A program made the translations under genes and the position numbers. 64,000 nt of DNA, from positions 62,001 through 126,000 of the forward strand of contig NZ_CP017770.1 in assembly GCF_001857945.1 (NCBI RefSeq), in the 5' to 3' direction. Every line of letters starts with the position of its first letter. The stretch's first letter is position 1. Under the pieces are notes generated by a model. It searched no databases, was not told the origin of the DNA, and worked only from the letters and a program-made list of their open reading frames with translations. Positions 34,130 through 43,425 of this stretch are shown one piece after another. The DNA is from Paenibacillus crassostreae. GTDB taxonomy: Bacteria > Bacillota > Bacilli > Paenibacillales > Paenibacillaceae.

Positions 34130-34732
34130 ATGGAAGTGGATATCTTATTCTCGGAGTCACCCGTTTTTGAAACAGAGCGGTTGATACTAAGAAAACTAAG
34201 TATGAATGACCTAGACAGTTATTTTGAATTTGCTTCGGATCCGATTGTGTCAGTAAGCACTCTATGGAATAGACATGAGACCATCGAAGATACAAAAGAT
34301 TACCTTCATAAAGTAATGGGTAAATATGAATCCAAAGAGGCATTTCGTTGGGGAATTATATATAAACCAAATAATCAATTGATTGGAAGAACCGGTTTAA
34401 TTAGTTGGGATGTGACGCATAGTAGAGCGGAGATTGGTTATGCTCTAGCAAGTCAGTACTGGAACAAAGGTATTATTTCAGAAGCAACACGGGAAGTAAT
34501 GCGCTATGGATTCGAGAAACTAGAATTGAATCGAATAGAAGGAAGATGTAATTACAATAATGAAGGTTCTGCTCGGGTAATGGAGAAGCTGGGTATGAAG
34601 CTAGAGGGGATATTACGTGAACAATTAAAGATCAAGGGAACATTTATGGATCAAAGGCTTTATTCAATATTAAAGAGTGATTATGTAAGTACTATTAATA
34701 AAAGCAGTTCTAGGGGGATAAAAAATGAATAG
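34130..34732 (+). CDS. RimJ/RimL-type GNAT acetyltransferase
   Basis: 200 residues from ATG 34130 (AAAGGTGAAAATC site). Begins FETERLILRKLSMNDLDSYF and has the acetyl-CoA region AEIGYALASQYWNKGIISEA and ARVMEKLGMKLEGILREQL. These are the hallmarks of ribosomal-protein-alanine-acetyltransferase-like GNATs. The ATG of the next GNAT gene lies inside its end (8-base overlap), so both are translated together. Confidence 0.88.
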   Translation: MEVDILFSESPVFETERLILRKLSMNDLDSYFEFASDPIVSVSTLWNRHETIEDTKDYLHKVMGKYESKEAFRWGIIYKPNNQLIGRTGLISWDVTHSRAEIGYALASQYWNKGIISEATREVMRYGFEKLELNRIEGRCNYNNEGSARVMEKLGMKLEGILREQLKIKGTFMDQRLYSILKSDYVSTINKSSSRGIKNE

Positions 34733-35153
34733 TGAATATAAAACGTTAAATAGAGTACCTACAATTAAAGAATACATAAACCTTTGTAATGCAGTTGGCT
34801 GGAAAGATTATATGAACTTTGATGTTGCAGAAGAATCTTTAGCACAATCTTTATTTACTGTAGTTATTCAATATGAAGATCAGATCATTGGGATGGGAAG
34901 AGTGATTGGAGACGGAAAGATATATTTCTATATTCAAGATGTGGCAATTATACCAGAGCATCAAAATAAAGGGGTCGGTAATCTTATCATGTCTGCCATT
35001 ACAGGTTTCTTAAAGGAGAATGCACCTGAGAAATCATTTGTTGGAATGTTTGCATCACAAGGAAAAGAAACGTTTTATCAGAAATATGGTTTTAATCAAC
35101 ATGAAGGAATGACAGGAATATTCGGAGTGAAACATGAAGGAGAAATAAAGTAA
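34725..35153 (+). CDS. GNAT N-acetyltransferase
   Basis: 142 residues from ATG 34725 (CTAGGGGGATAAAAA site), overlapping the previous gene. The text IYFYIQDVAIIPEHQNKGVG then FYQKYGFNQHEGMTGIF is the acetyl-CoA core of a short GNAT. Looks like the YdhR-type/spermidine-like acetyltransferases in length but not clearly assigned. Likely functions together with the preceding acetyltransferase gene only by co-transcription. Confidence 0.85.
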   Translation: MNSEYKTLNRVPTIKEYINLCNAVGWKDYMNFDVAEESLAQSLFTVVIQYEDQIIGMGRVIGDGKIYFYIQDVAIIPEHQNKGVGNLIMSAITGFLKENAPEKSFVGMFASQGKETFYQKYGFNQHEGMTGIFGVKHEGEIK

Positions 35154-35198
35154 GTTCTACTAAAACTTTGTAATCTATGAAAAAGGAGTTTTATAAAA

Positions 35199-36185
35199 AT
35201 GGATAGAAATCAGTTTATAGTAGGGATTGATCTTGGTGGTACTAACATTAAAGCGGCTATTTTTAATAATGAATTCAAAACGATAACTGAAAAGAGTATT
35301 TCTACAGAAGCGGCCCTAGGACCTAACCATGTATTGAATAGAATTATTGTAACCATAAAAGAAATGCTGGAGACAACAAATTTGTCAGTAAACGATATCA
35401 AATGTATGGGAATGGGTACACCAGGTCTATTAGATCCAGATGATGGGTTGTCTATTTTTTCTCCAAATTTTCCTAACTGGGAGAATATCCATGTTGTAAA
35501 TTACATGAAAACTTATTTTGATTTTCCAACTTTCATTGATAATGATGTTCGTGTCAATCTTTATGGTGAATGGAGCTTTGGCGCTGGGGTCGGTTATCAA
35601 AACCTAGTATTAATTACATTAGGAACAGGATTAGGGTCTGGAATTATCAATGATGGAAAAGTTATTTATGGTAAAACTTCAAGTGCTGGAGAAATTGGAC
35701 ACATGAATATGTATAGAGAAGGAAGGCCTTGTAAATGCGGAAGTTCTGGGTGCTTAGGAAGGTACGTTTCTGCTATAGGAATGGTAAACACGTTTATTGA
35801 AAAACTCAATAATGGTCAAAGAAGTATCATTCAAGATTGGGTCGACCAAGACCAAAGTAAAATATCTGCAAAAATGATTTCTGAAGCATATGATCTAGGA
35901 GATCATCTAGCTATTGAAGTCTTACATGAAACTGGGAAAATATTAGGTTTTGGACTTTCTAATGTAATCAATTTATTAAACCCTGAAATCATTATTGTAG
36001 GTGGAGGCATGTCTGCTGCTGGAGATCGGTTGTTAAACATCGTTCGAGAAACCACTGCTAAACATTCATTAAAGTTATCTAATCAGGCATGTATAATACA
36101 GCAAGCTCAACTAGGAGAAAAAGCAGGAATGATCGGTGCCGCTACATATGCCAATGTGAGATTTACATCAATGTGGAGAAAATAA
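35199..36185 (+). CDS. ROK-family sugar kinase (glucokinase-like)
   Basis: 328 residues from ATG 35199 after AAAGGAGTTTTATAAAA. N-terminal phosphate loop IDLGGTNIKAAIF (about residues 10-22), ROK signature GEIGHMN...CKCGSSGCLGRY with zinc-binding Cys, and C-terminal EIIIVGGGMSAAGD. It phosphorylates glucose or a related hexose in the cytosol. Length is typical. No HTH domain, so it is not a ROK repressor. Confidence 0.9.
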   Translation: MDRNQFIVGIDLGGTNIKAAIFNNEFKTITEKSISTEAALGPNHVLNRIIVTIKEMLETTNLSVNDIKCMGMGTPGLLDPDDGLSIFSPNFPNWENIHVVNYMKTYFDFPTFIDNDVRVNLYGEWSFGAGVGYQNLVLITLGTGLGSGIINDGKVIYGKTSSAGEIGHMNMYREGRPCKCGSSGCLGRYVSAIGMVNTFIEKLNNGQRSIIQDWVDQDQSKISAKMISEAYDLGDHLAIEVLHETGKILGFGLSNVINLLNPEIIIVGGGMSAAGDRLLNIVRETTAKHSLKLSNQACIIQQAQLGEKAGMIGAATYANVRFTSMWRK

Positions 36186-36230
36186 CGATGAGCTTTTTCA
36201 TCAACTGACAGTCGCCATGTTTCCTTACAG

Positions 36231-36252
36231 AAAAAAACCCACATAAGTGGGC
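36231..36252 (-). terminator. Terminator of the nitrate-reductase operon
   Basis: GCCCAC-TTAT-GTGGG on the minus strand followed by seven T. It lies 15 bases after the stop of the zinc-ribbon gene. Confidence 0.75.
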
Positions 36253-36266
36253 CTTAGTAGATAGTA

Positions 36267-36503
36267 TTAATCTATTACGGCAAATGTTCCTTCAACCAGA
36301 AGGAAGTGCCCTCCACGAACGAATGTCATAATTTTACTGACCGGTATCTTAGTCGCATGGGATATATCCATTACAATAGAATTAGGATGATCTGTTACAT
36401 AGGTTCTAATATGTTCGTAATCGATCTTACAAGTTTCGCATATTCCTGTATTCGTTCTAGGTCTTAAATTACCGCAAAATTTACAAAGTATATGATCACT
36501 CAT
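36267..36503 (-). CDS. Small zinc-ribbon protein, YvyF-like layout
   Basis: 78 residues from ATG 36503 (weak GATGGGA site; a TTG further upstream has no site). CKFCGNLRPRTNTGICETCK gives two CxxC pairs of a zinc ribbon, followed by a short helix-turn-helix-like part (VMDISHATKIPVSKIMTFVR). The layout resembles YvyF/flagellar-operon zinc-ribbon proteins. It is downstream of the nitrate reductase gene and may be part of that transcript. Function unknown. Confidence 0.6.
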   Translation of the reverse strand: MSDHILCKFCGNLRPRTNTGICETCKIDYEHIRTYVTDHPNSIVMDISHATKIPVSKIMTFVRGGHFLLVEGTFAVID

Positions 36504-36588
36504 TGTAAGCCAAATCCCATCAAGTAATATAGTATTCAATATAAACTATATTACCATAAATTTAGAAATTATTCTCTGAACAATTCAA

Positions 36589-39500
36589 TTAATATACATC
36601 CCGCAAATATCGTTTAGAATGAGACATCTCCCTGACATATCTTTCTGACTCTTCTTTAGTCATATTTCCATGCACTTGAATTATATTCTTGAGTGTTATA
36701 TCGACTTCTTTAGCCATCGTTTCAGCGTCTCCGCATACATAAAAGTAAGCACCTTCTTGGATCCATGCCCACATCTCCATGCCATGCTCAAACATGCGAT
36801 CCTGCACATATATTTTGTCCGGTTGGTCGCGTGAAAAGGCAGTATCCAATCTGTGTAAGCAACCCTCTTTCAGTAAGTTCTCTAGTTCTTCTTGGAAATA
36901 GAAATCACAATGTTCTCGTTGCTCTCCAAATATTAACCAGTTCTTGCCCTTGGCCTTCGTTACTTGACGTTCTTGTAAGAATGCGCGGAAGGGACCTACG
37001 CCAGTACCCGGACCGATCATGATTATGGGAACATCTTGATGATGTGGTGGACGGAAATGTGAAGTTTTCTGTATAAAAATAGGAATTTGTTGATTCTCAT
37101 TCGCCCGATCAGCGAGAAAAGTAGAACATACGCCTTTACGAGCTTTACCATTGTGTTCATATCTTACTGTTGAGACGATTACATGTACTTCATCTGGATG
37201 TACTTTCTGACTAGATGAAATGGAATATAGACGAGGTTGTAGAACTTTGAGTGTTCTAATGAAATCTTCTGCCAGGGTAAAGCTATTAATCGGAAATTCC
37301 AGTAGTACATCAATCAGTTGTCGTCCCCCAAGCCAATCCTTCAGTTGTTCATTGTCCATCATCTTAAGTAACTGATTGAGTAGATTACTACCTGAATGAT
37401 CCTGAACGAACTGTAGAAATTCTGGTGTTATACGAGTGATATCAAAATGTTGTAACAACGCTTTTTCGATTGTCATCTTACCCTTGCCTTCAATGAATAC
37501 TAAAGAGGATGGTTGCAGTTTCATCGCTCCAAGAATATCTTCAACAAGTTGTGGGCAATTGGTCGGCCATATGCCAAGGGCATCACCAACATCATATTTC
37601 ATTTGGGTATTTTTAAGGTTGAAAATAACATGCCGCGTTTCTTTCTCCGAGTTATCTGAATTTAGTCGATGATTAGACTGGATATTCGTATGAAACGGGT
37701 GATTTCGGTCGTATGTCATAACTTCCGTAGTAGCAGTTGTTTCTTTTATGACCAGATCGATATTGTTCATCCATGATTCGGCTTGATTATGGAAATCTGT
37801 ATCGCAACAGACGAACTCAAAGGCTCTTTGAGCTCCAAGTTGCTCCATCCTAGCATCAAGTTGACGCCCGAATCCGCAAAACTGGTCATAATTCGTGTCA
37901 CCAAAAGCAAGAACCGCAAATTGAAGCTGGGGTAAATGTGTCATGTCATCAGCACTTAGCGAATAGAAGAAGTTCTCACCGTTATCGGGAGGATCACCAG
38001 CACCAAATGTACTAGCAATGAATAAAACAAAACGTTCCGTGGATAGTTCTGATATAGAGTAGTCATTCATATTTAGTAATCGAATATTATACCCGGAACT
38101 TTGTAATTTCTTTGCACAGTCGATAGCAACATTTTCAGCATTACCGGTCTGTGAAGCCCATAGAATGGTGACAGGAAACTTGTTATCTTTATCTAACACT
38201 TTTGTCGACTCCATAGTCTTATCCGGCATGTGTAAGATTGAATTCGTTGGTATGAATTTAGCTTCAGGAAGATGAGTGCGGGAGAACATTCCAGCAAGCA
38301 AGCCATCCAGATAATCACGCTTTGACTCTTCAAGAGGTGCGCTGAGAGGAAGGAAGGGAACTCCAAAAGTTGATAATGATTCATCCGTACGTAGACTTGC
38401 TATGAAACCGGACAGGTATATTTTTTCGCGATGGTCTAATGTGATTGTCGATGAAGGTTGAATGTCCAACATACTCGCAAGTATATCAATTTGAGCCATA
38501 ACCATTTCCTCCTTCTGTTTAGCAGTCTTAAGCTTGAGTTGATTAGTAACTCTTTCGAGTGAAACAGCACAATATTTAAATTCGGGCTGAAAAGAGATCG
38601 GATCTATGGCATCGTTAGTGACTTCGTTAATTGCAAGATTCTCACCAAAAATATCATTCCAATGGAAGGGTGCAAAGCAATTCCCAGGTCGAACTCTAGT
38701 TGTTATGACTGCCGGAAGTACTGCTTTACCTCGACGGGACCGAATTTCTACTAAGTCTTGATCGCTAATTAGGAGAATGGCAGCATCTTCTTCATGAATT
38801 TCGATAAAAGGACCCGCGTTTAGCTTATTAAGTATAGGAATTTTTCCAGTCTTCGTCATGGTGTGCCATTGATGTTGTAGACGACCTGTATTCAGGACAA
38901 AAGAAAACTCGTTGTCTGGCATTTCTGCAGGCTGCATGAATGGACGAGGCAGAAAGATACCCTTACCACTTTCAGTTGGGAATGCAAGGTTAGGTACGCT
39001 TCCATCATCATTCACCTTCAAAATTTGCGAGATACCATTATTCAGATATCGAATAGGATTACGATCATTGGGACTGTTCGGAGCACATGGCCATTGCATC
39101 GGTGTCTCGCTTAGTTTTTCATAGGAGGCACCTCGGATATCGTATCCGCTTTTAGGATTCCACGCTTGTTGGATCTCCTGGTAGACTTCGGATGCGGATT
39201 CATAGCTGAAAGCACTGGAGTACCCCATCTCACAAGCAACTCGGGCGATAATTTGCCAGTCGGGCAATGCTTCACCAGGTGGATCAACGGCTTTGTTCAA
39301 CAATGTTAAGTTGCGTTCTGAATTGACCATAACGCCTTCAGTCTCAGACCATAATGATCCGGGTAACATAATATCTGCATATCGATTCGTCTCCGTGTGA
39401 AAAAATGCATCCTGCGTGATAACCAATTCAACTGCTTCGAGGGCAGCGATGACATTCTTGCGATTAGGGACGGTAGCGACTGGGTTGGTACAAATAATCC

Positions 39501-40695
39501 AACACGCTTTGATGTTTCCTGTCAGCATATTTTGGAACATAGAGATAGTTCCTGAACCTACATCAGTCTTCAGCGAGCCTTGAGGGATATTCCACATATT
39601 TTCGATAAAAATACGATCTTCTTCAACTAAAACAGAACGTTGTCCAGGTAATCCGGGCCCCATGTAACCCATCTCACGACCGCCCATCGCATTCGGTTGA
39701 CCCGTGAGTGAGAAGGGCCCACTACCCGTTCTGCATATTTTACCTGTCGCTAAATGTAGATTACAGATGGCATTCGTATGCCATGTACCATGAGTACTTT
39801 GATTGAGTCCCATCGTCCAACAGGTCATCCATTCTGGCGACTCGCCGATCCATAGGGCTGCTTTGCGAATATCAGCTTCGGGTATACCCGTTATTTCTGC
39901 AACTATTTCTGGCGTATAATCATTTAGAAATTCAGTCATGTTCTCCCAACCCGAAGTGAATTTAGCAATGAAATTAGGATCCGCATGTCCGTTTTGGATC
40001 AATATATGCAGTATGCCATTTAAGAGAGCGAGATCCGTACCTGGCTTGATTTGTAAAAAGAGTGTTGCTTTATCTGCTGTATTGTTGCGTCGTGGATCCA
40101 CAACAATCAATTTAGCACCAGATTTTACCCGATCCATCATGCGTAGGAATAGAATGGGGTGACAGTCGGCCATATTGGCACCAATGATAAAAAATAAATT
40201 CGTATGATCTATATCCTGATATGATCCTGGTGGCCCATCTGAACCAAGAGATAATTTGTAACCACTCCCAGCACTCGCCATACATAAACGTGAATTAGAC
40301 TCGATGTTGTTCGTTCTGATGTAACCTTTAGCTAATTTATTGATCAAGTACTGTGCTTCTAGTGTCATTTGACCCGATACGTAAAAGGAGAGGGCATCGG
40401 GACCATGTTCATCGAGAATGGCGCGGAGTCGATGTGCTGTTTCACTAATTGCTAGATCAATACTCGTTCTCACGGGTTCATCCGTTCTCGACTGACGCCT
40501 ATGAGCATATTCCAATCGTCCTGATTCTGTGATTGCTTGAGCACAAGTATTACCTTTCGTACACAATCTACCCTTATTCGTAGGATGCTCTTTATCTCCA
40601 GTGACTTTGACAACGTGGTTATTTGCTACTTCAAGTACAATTCCGCAACCAACACCACAATAGGGGCAGACGCTCTTTATTTTTTTATTTGTCAT
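36589..40695 (-). CDS. Fused assimilatory nitrate reductase / sulfite-reductase-type flavoprotein
   Basis: 1368 residues, ATG at 40695. Residues about 1-690 form a molybdopterin oxidoreductase: 4Fe-4S ligands Cys10, Cys13, Cys17 and Cys45 (CPYCGVGCG...RLCTKG), and the dinucleotide-binding C-terminal domain. From about residue 835 a flavodoxin domain (VTILWASQTGNAENVAI), then FAD domain (RLYSISSS, about 1157), NADPH site (IMIGPGTGVGPFRAF, about 1227) and YFYVCGDAETMAKEV form a CysJ-like reductase. One chain would pass electrons from NADPH through FAD and FMN to the Fe-S cluster and Mo, reducing nitrate to nitrite. Co-transcribed with the transporter 41 bases upstream. Confidence 0.92.
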   Translation of the reverse strand: MTNKKIKSVCPYCGVGCGIVLEVANNHVVKVTGDKEHPTNKGRLCTKGNTCAQAITESGRLEYAHRRQSRTDEPVRTSIDLAISETAHRLRAILDEHGPDALSFYVSGQMTLEAQYLINKLAKGYIRTNNIESNSRLCMASAGSGYKLSLGSDGPPGSYQDIDHTNLFFIIGANMADCHPILFLRMMDRVKSGAKLIVVDPRRNNTADKATLFLQIKPGTDLALLNGILHILIQNGHADPNFIAKFTSGWENMTEFLNDYTPEIVAEITGIPEADIRKAALWIGESPEWMTCWTMGLNQSTHGTWHTNAICNLHLATGKICRTGSGPFSLTGQPNAMGGREMGYMGPGLPGQRSVLVEEDRIFIENMWNIPQGSLKTDVGSGTISMFQNMLTGNIKACWIICTNPVATVPNRKNVIAALEAVELVITQDAFFHTETNRYADIMLPGSLWSETEGVMVNSERNLTLLNKAVDPPGEALPDWQIIARVACEMGYSSAFSYESASEVYQEIQQAWNPKSGYDIRGASYEKLSETPMQWPCAPNSPNDRNPIRYLNNGISQILKVNDDGSVPNLAFPTESGKGIFLPRPFMQPAEMPDNEFSFVLNTGRLQHQWHTMTKTGKIPILNKLNAGPFIEIHEEDAAILLISDQDLVEIRSRRGKAVLPAVITTRVRPGNCFAPFHWNDIFGENLAINEVTNDAIDPISFQPEFKYCAVSLERVTNQLKLKTAKQKEEMVMAQIDILASMLDIQPSSTITLDHREKIYLSGFIASLRTDESLSTFGVPFLPLSAPLEESKRDYLDGLLAGMFSRTHLPEAKFIPTNSILHMPDKTMESTKVLDKDNKFPVTILWASQTGNAENVAIDCAKKLQSSGYNIRLLNMNDYSISELSTERFVLFIASTFGAGDPPDNGENFFYSLSADDMTHLPQLQFAVLAFGDTNYDQFCGFGRQLDARMEQLGAQRAFEFVCCDTDFHNQAESWMNNIDLVIKETTATTEVMTYDRNHPFHTNIQSNHRLNSDNSEKETRHVIFNLKNTQMKYDVGDALGIWPTNCPQLVEDILGAMKLQPSSLVFIEGKGKMTIEKALLQHFDITRITPEFLQFVQDHSGSNLLNQLLKMMDNEQLKDWLGGRQLIDVLLEFPINSFTLAEDFIRTLKVLQPRLYSISSSQKVHPDEVHVIVSTVRYEHNGKARKGVCSTFLADRANENQQIPIFIQKTSHFRPPHHQDVPIIMIGPGTGVGPFRAFLQERQVTKAKGKNWLIFGEQREHCDFYFQEELENLLKEGCLHRLDTAFSRDQPDKIYVQDRMFEHGMEMWAWIQEGAYFYVCGDAETMAKEVDITLKNIIQVHGNMTKEESERYVREMSHSKRYLRDVY

Positions 40696-40736
40696 GTGGA
40701 TTCACCGCCATTGGAGTGCTTAAGCACGGATTGAAT

Positions 40737-41969
40737 TTAATAATTGATTCCAGATTCATTGGTAGCCCAAGATTTTCTCCATGAGCGAGTGACTACGTAG
40801 AATATAAGTGTTGTTGCTAGGACAATGGAGCCAATGACAAGAAATCCTGTAACGTGAGAACCTGTAGATTCTTTTAATGGACCCAGTATATATTTAGGTA
40901 ACAGGAATCCTCCTAAACCACCTGCTGCTCCAACGATCCCAGTAACGACGCCAATTTCTTTAGAGAAACGTTGCGGAACAATTTGAAAAACAGATCCATT
41001 ACCCATACCTAAGCAAGCCATCATCACACTTGTATATATAAGCATAATAAGGAATGAACTAGGCATTGTAGCGATGGCAAACGCACATAACGTAATGATG
41101 CTATACAGGACGGTTAAGAATCTCATGCCACCAATTCTGTCCGCAATCCAACCACCAATAGGTCTGAAAAAACTTCCCGCGATAACAGTAATCGTAACTA
41201 AGTAACCAACCTGTATCTTTGTGATTCCGCCTGGAACGATATGATCGCCATACACATCATAGAAGAAAATACTGAAATAGCTTGCAAATCCAACAAATCC
41301 ACCAAATGTAATTGCATAGAACATAGAGAACCACCAAGTGTCGGCAGATTTGAATACACTTAGGTAATCTTTCATAGTTTTTGGTGCAGGTGCATTGGGA
41401 GCGTCCTTGGCCACAATCGCAAAGAAGATAATAACAAGAACCAAAGGAATGATTGCGATACCAAATACATTATGCCAACCATAAGCTTCCGCTAACTGAG
41501 GTCCAAAGAATGTAGCTAATGCAGTCCCACTATTCCCAGCTCCGGCAATCCCCATCGCTAGTCCTTGATATTCTGGAGGATACCACCGACTAGCTAACGA
41601 AAGGGATACAGCAAAACTTGCGCCAGCGATACCTAACAAGAATCCTATTGTTTGAACTTGAAGTATATTAGTTCCGCCCAACCAACCAAAGACTAGAGGT
41701 AATATCGTTAGCCCCATTCCAAGAAGGCCTGTTTTTTTAGAACCAATTCGATCAGCTAAGATTCCCAACGGTATCCGAAAAATAGAACCTCCAAGTATAG
41801 GAATCGCCACCATAGTCGCTTTCTGAGTATCTGTTAGCCCAAAATCCTTGGTAATGTAGAGCGATAGAGAACCGCAAAGTACCCAAATCATAAAACTAAC
41901 ATCAAAATAAAGAAAAGCTGACAATAAACTAGGAAAATGACCGGCCTTACGAAAACTTTTAACTTCCAT
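40737..41969 (-). CDS. nasA: Nitrate/nitrite MFS transporter, NarK/NasA family
   Basis: 410 residues from ATG 41969, preceded by GATGGAGGAGAATATAG. Twelve transmembrane spans with the nitrate-porter signatures IAGAGNSGTALATFFGPQLA and GMGNGSVFQIVPQRF, and the MFS loop GILADRIGSKK. It imports nitrate for the downstream nitrate reductase. A leader with two hairpins precedes it. The symbol follows the Bacillus nitrate transporter; NarK is an equally fair label. Confidence 0.9.
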   Translation of the reverse strand: MEVKSFRKAGHFPSLLSAFLYFDVSFMIWVLCGSLSLYITKDFGLTDTQKATMVAIPILGGSIFRIPLGILADRIGSKKTGLLGMGLTILPLVFGWLGGTNILQVQTIGFLLGIAGASFAVSLSLASRWYPPEYQGLAMGIAGAGNSGTALATFFGPQLAEAYGWHNVFGIAIIPLVLVIIFFAIVAKDAPNAPAPKTMKDYLSVFKSADTWWFSMFYAITFGGFVGFASYFSIFFYDVYGDHIVPGGITKIQVGYLVTITVIAGSFFRPIGGWIADRIGGMRFLTVLYSIITLCAFAIATMPSSFLIMLIYTSVMMACLGMGNGSVFQIVPQRFSKEIGVVTGIVGAAGGLGGFLLPKYILGPLKESTGSHVTGFLVIGSIVLATTLIFYVVTRSWRKSWATNESGINY

Positions 41970-42002
41970 CTCTATATTCTCCTCCATCCCATATAAATCA
42001 GG

Positions 42003-42062
42003 GTTATAAAAGGCCGATTCAACAAGATCCGCATAGTTGCGAATGATGTTTAATCGGCCTCG
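42003..42062 (-). promoter_or_regulatory. Leader terminator hairpin upstream of the nitrate transporter
   Basis: AGGCCGATT (42011-42019) pairs with AATCGGCCT (42052-42060); an inner CGCA/TGCG stem and a T-rich 3' flank on the minus strand make it an intrinsic terminator located before the coding region, so a likely attenuator. Confidence 0.6.
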
Positions 42063-42072
42063 TTGCCCTAAT

Positions 42073-42098
42073 AGTCAGCCACATCGTCGTGACTGACT
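42073..42098 (-). promoter_or_regulatory. Leader hairpin with six-base loop
   Basis: A ten-base stem (AGTCAGTCAC / GTGGCTGACT, one G-T pair) with loop GACGAT lies just upstream of the leader terminator. A hexaloop hairpin plus terminator is the arrangement of ANTAR-regulated leaders, though the loop does not have A at position 1. Confidence 0.4.
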
Positions 42099-42116
42099 GT
42101 ATTCGATTAATGAGTT

Positions 42117-42135
42117 CTTATAGTGGTACTATAAG
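42117..42135. promoter_or_regulatory. Palindrome CTTATAGTGGTACTATAAG
   Basis: Perfect inverted repeat (eight-base arms) in the promoter region of the nitrate transporter operon; candidate operator for an unidentified regulator. Confidence 0.5.
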
Positions 42136-42289
42136 TAATTTTTATATGAATGTCAATAAACATAACGCAAAAAAACTTATTATATTTAATTATAGCTTGA
42201 TTTTCTGATATTTATCTAAATTATGTAATGAAATTTTACATATACATATCATATAAGTAACATTATAATCAATGAGTTACTTATACCAA

Positions 42290-42325
42290 TAAAATAAGCC
42301 GAAACACTCACGAAAGTGTTCGGCT
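42290..42325 (-). terminator. Terminator after the NamA-like gene
   Basis: GCCGAACACT/AGTGTTTCGGC stem on the minus strand followed by TTATTTTATT. It lies 22 bases past the stop. Confidence 0.75.
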
Positions 42326-42346
42326 CATGGCGTTGTACATGTTATG

Positions 42347-43381
42347 TTACATGCCTCTTAGATATTGTGCAGGAGGTACCACTTTATTGGTAACCGTCTT
42401 GATGGAATGAATTGCCCAATAAGGGTCATTCAACATTCCACGACCTACAGCAATAAGATCAGCATCATCATTTGCAATGGTTGCATCTGCGAGATAAGGA
42501 TCATCGAGTCTACCAACTGCTATAACAGGTACGTTTAATGATTGTTTAAATGCTCGAGCAAATGGAATTTGATATCCTGAATGGTTAGCAGGCTTCACTT
42601 TTCCTGGAGGTGCTTCACCGCCACTAGATACATGAAAGATATCGACTCCAGCCTCTTTAAATTTCTCCCCTAACTTGAGGGAATGTTCTAGATCATAGCC
42701 TCCATCCATATATTCAACGGCTGAAATCCTCATGATTAATGGCATATCCGCAGGCATTACGCTTCGCACCGCCTCGATGACTTCAACTCCAAATCGAGAC
42801 AAATCCTGGCCATATTCGTCTGTTCGGTTATTAATTCCTGGCGAATGAAACTGATGGAGTAAATAACCATGAGCGCCATGTAATTCGATCGTATCAAATC
42901 CCGCTTCAATCGCTCGTCTAGCTGTATCTTTAAACTGAGTAACCGTTACTTTAACTTCTTCGTTAGTTAGCGCTCTTGGTGGGTTCTGCGTCGAATTAAT
43001 AGTACTATCATTTACTGGAATATCAGAAGATCCGACAGGTTGAATCGCATCTTCTGCTTTACGTCCCGCATGAGCAATTTGAATTCCAATCTTCGCACCA
43101 TATTTATGAACTTCGTTAACGATTCGTTGATAAGCTGGAATCTGATCATCTGACCATAGTCCTAAATCTGCATTCGTGATGCGACCATCAGGGTCGATGT
43201 CCGTCATTTCTACAATGATAAGACCGGTTCCACCGATAGCTCTAGACACATAATGAACAAAGTGCCAGTCGTTTGGTATTCCATCTTTTGCTTCAACAGA
43301 ATATTGGCACATTGGAGCCATAACGATCCGATTTTTTAACTTCAGACCCTTGTATGTAAATGTGGAATCTATTTGTACCAT
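42347..43381 (-). CDS. namA: NADPH dehydrogenase, old yellow enzyme (NamA/YqjM-like)
   Basis: 344 residues from ATG 43381 (GAGGAGTAGTG site). The flavin-binding start LKLKNRIVMAPMCQYSVEAK includes the YqjM-class Cys; the substrate-binding His pair is in DTIELHGAHGYLLHQF, and FMN binding at VIAVGRLDD and DLIAVGRGMLNDPYW. It reduces activated alkenes and nitro compounds with NADPH. Placed between the nitrate operon and the molybdate regulator with its own ribosome site; a link to nitrate stress is conjecture. Confidence 0.9.
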   Translation of the reverse strand: MVQIDSTFTYKGLKLKNRIVMAPMCQYSVEAKDGIPNDWHFVHYVSRAIGGTGLIIVEMTDIDPDGRITNADLGLWSDDQIPAYQRIVNEVHKYGAKIGIQIAHAGRKAEDAIQPVGSSDIPVNDSTINSTQNPPRALTNEEVKVTVTQFKDTARRAIEAGFDTIELHGAHGYLLHQFHSPGINNRTDEYGQDLSRFGVEVIEAVRSVMPADMPLIMRISAVEYMDGGYDLEHSLKLGEKFKEAGVDIFHVSSGGEAPPGKVKPANHSGYQIPFARAFKQSLNVPVIAVGRLDDPYLADATIANDDADLIAVGRGMLNDPYWAIHSIKTVTNKVVPPAQYLRGM

Positions 43382-43425
43382 ATAATCACTACTCCTCAAT
43401 AATTTTATTTTCAAATAATATATCC

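Noticed and set aside
7834..35153. True integron with integrase
   Set aside because: No tyrosine recombinase frame is present in the window, and the spacer ends do not strictly fit the attC consensus.
42290..42325. Riboswitch-like structure
   Set aside because: A simple hairpin with U-rich tail 3' of the NamA-like gene explains it as a terminator.
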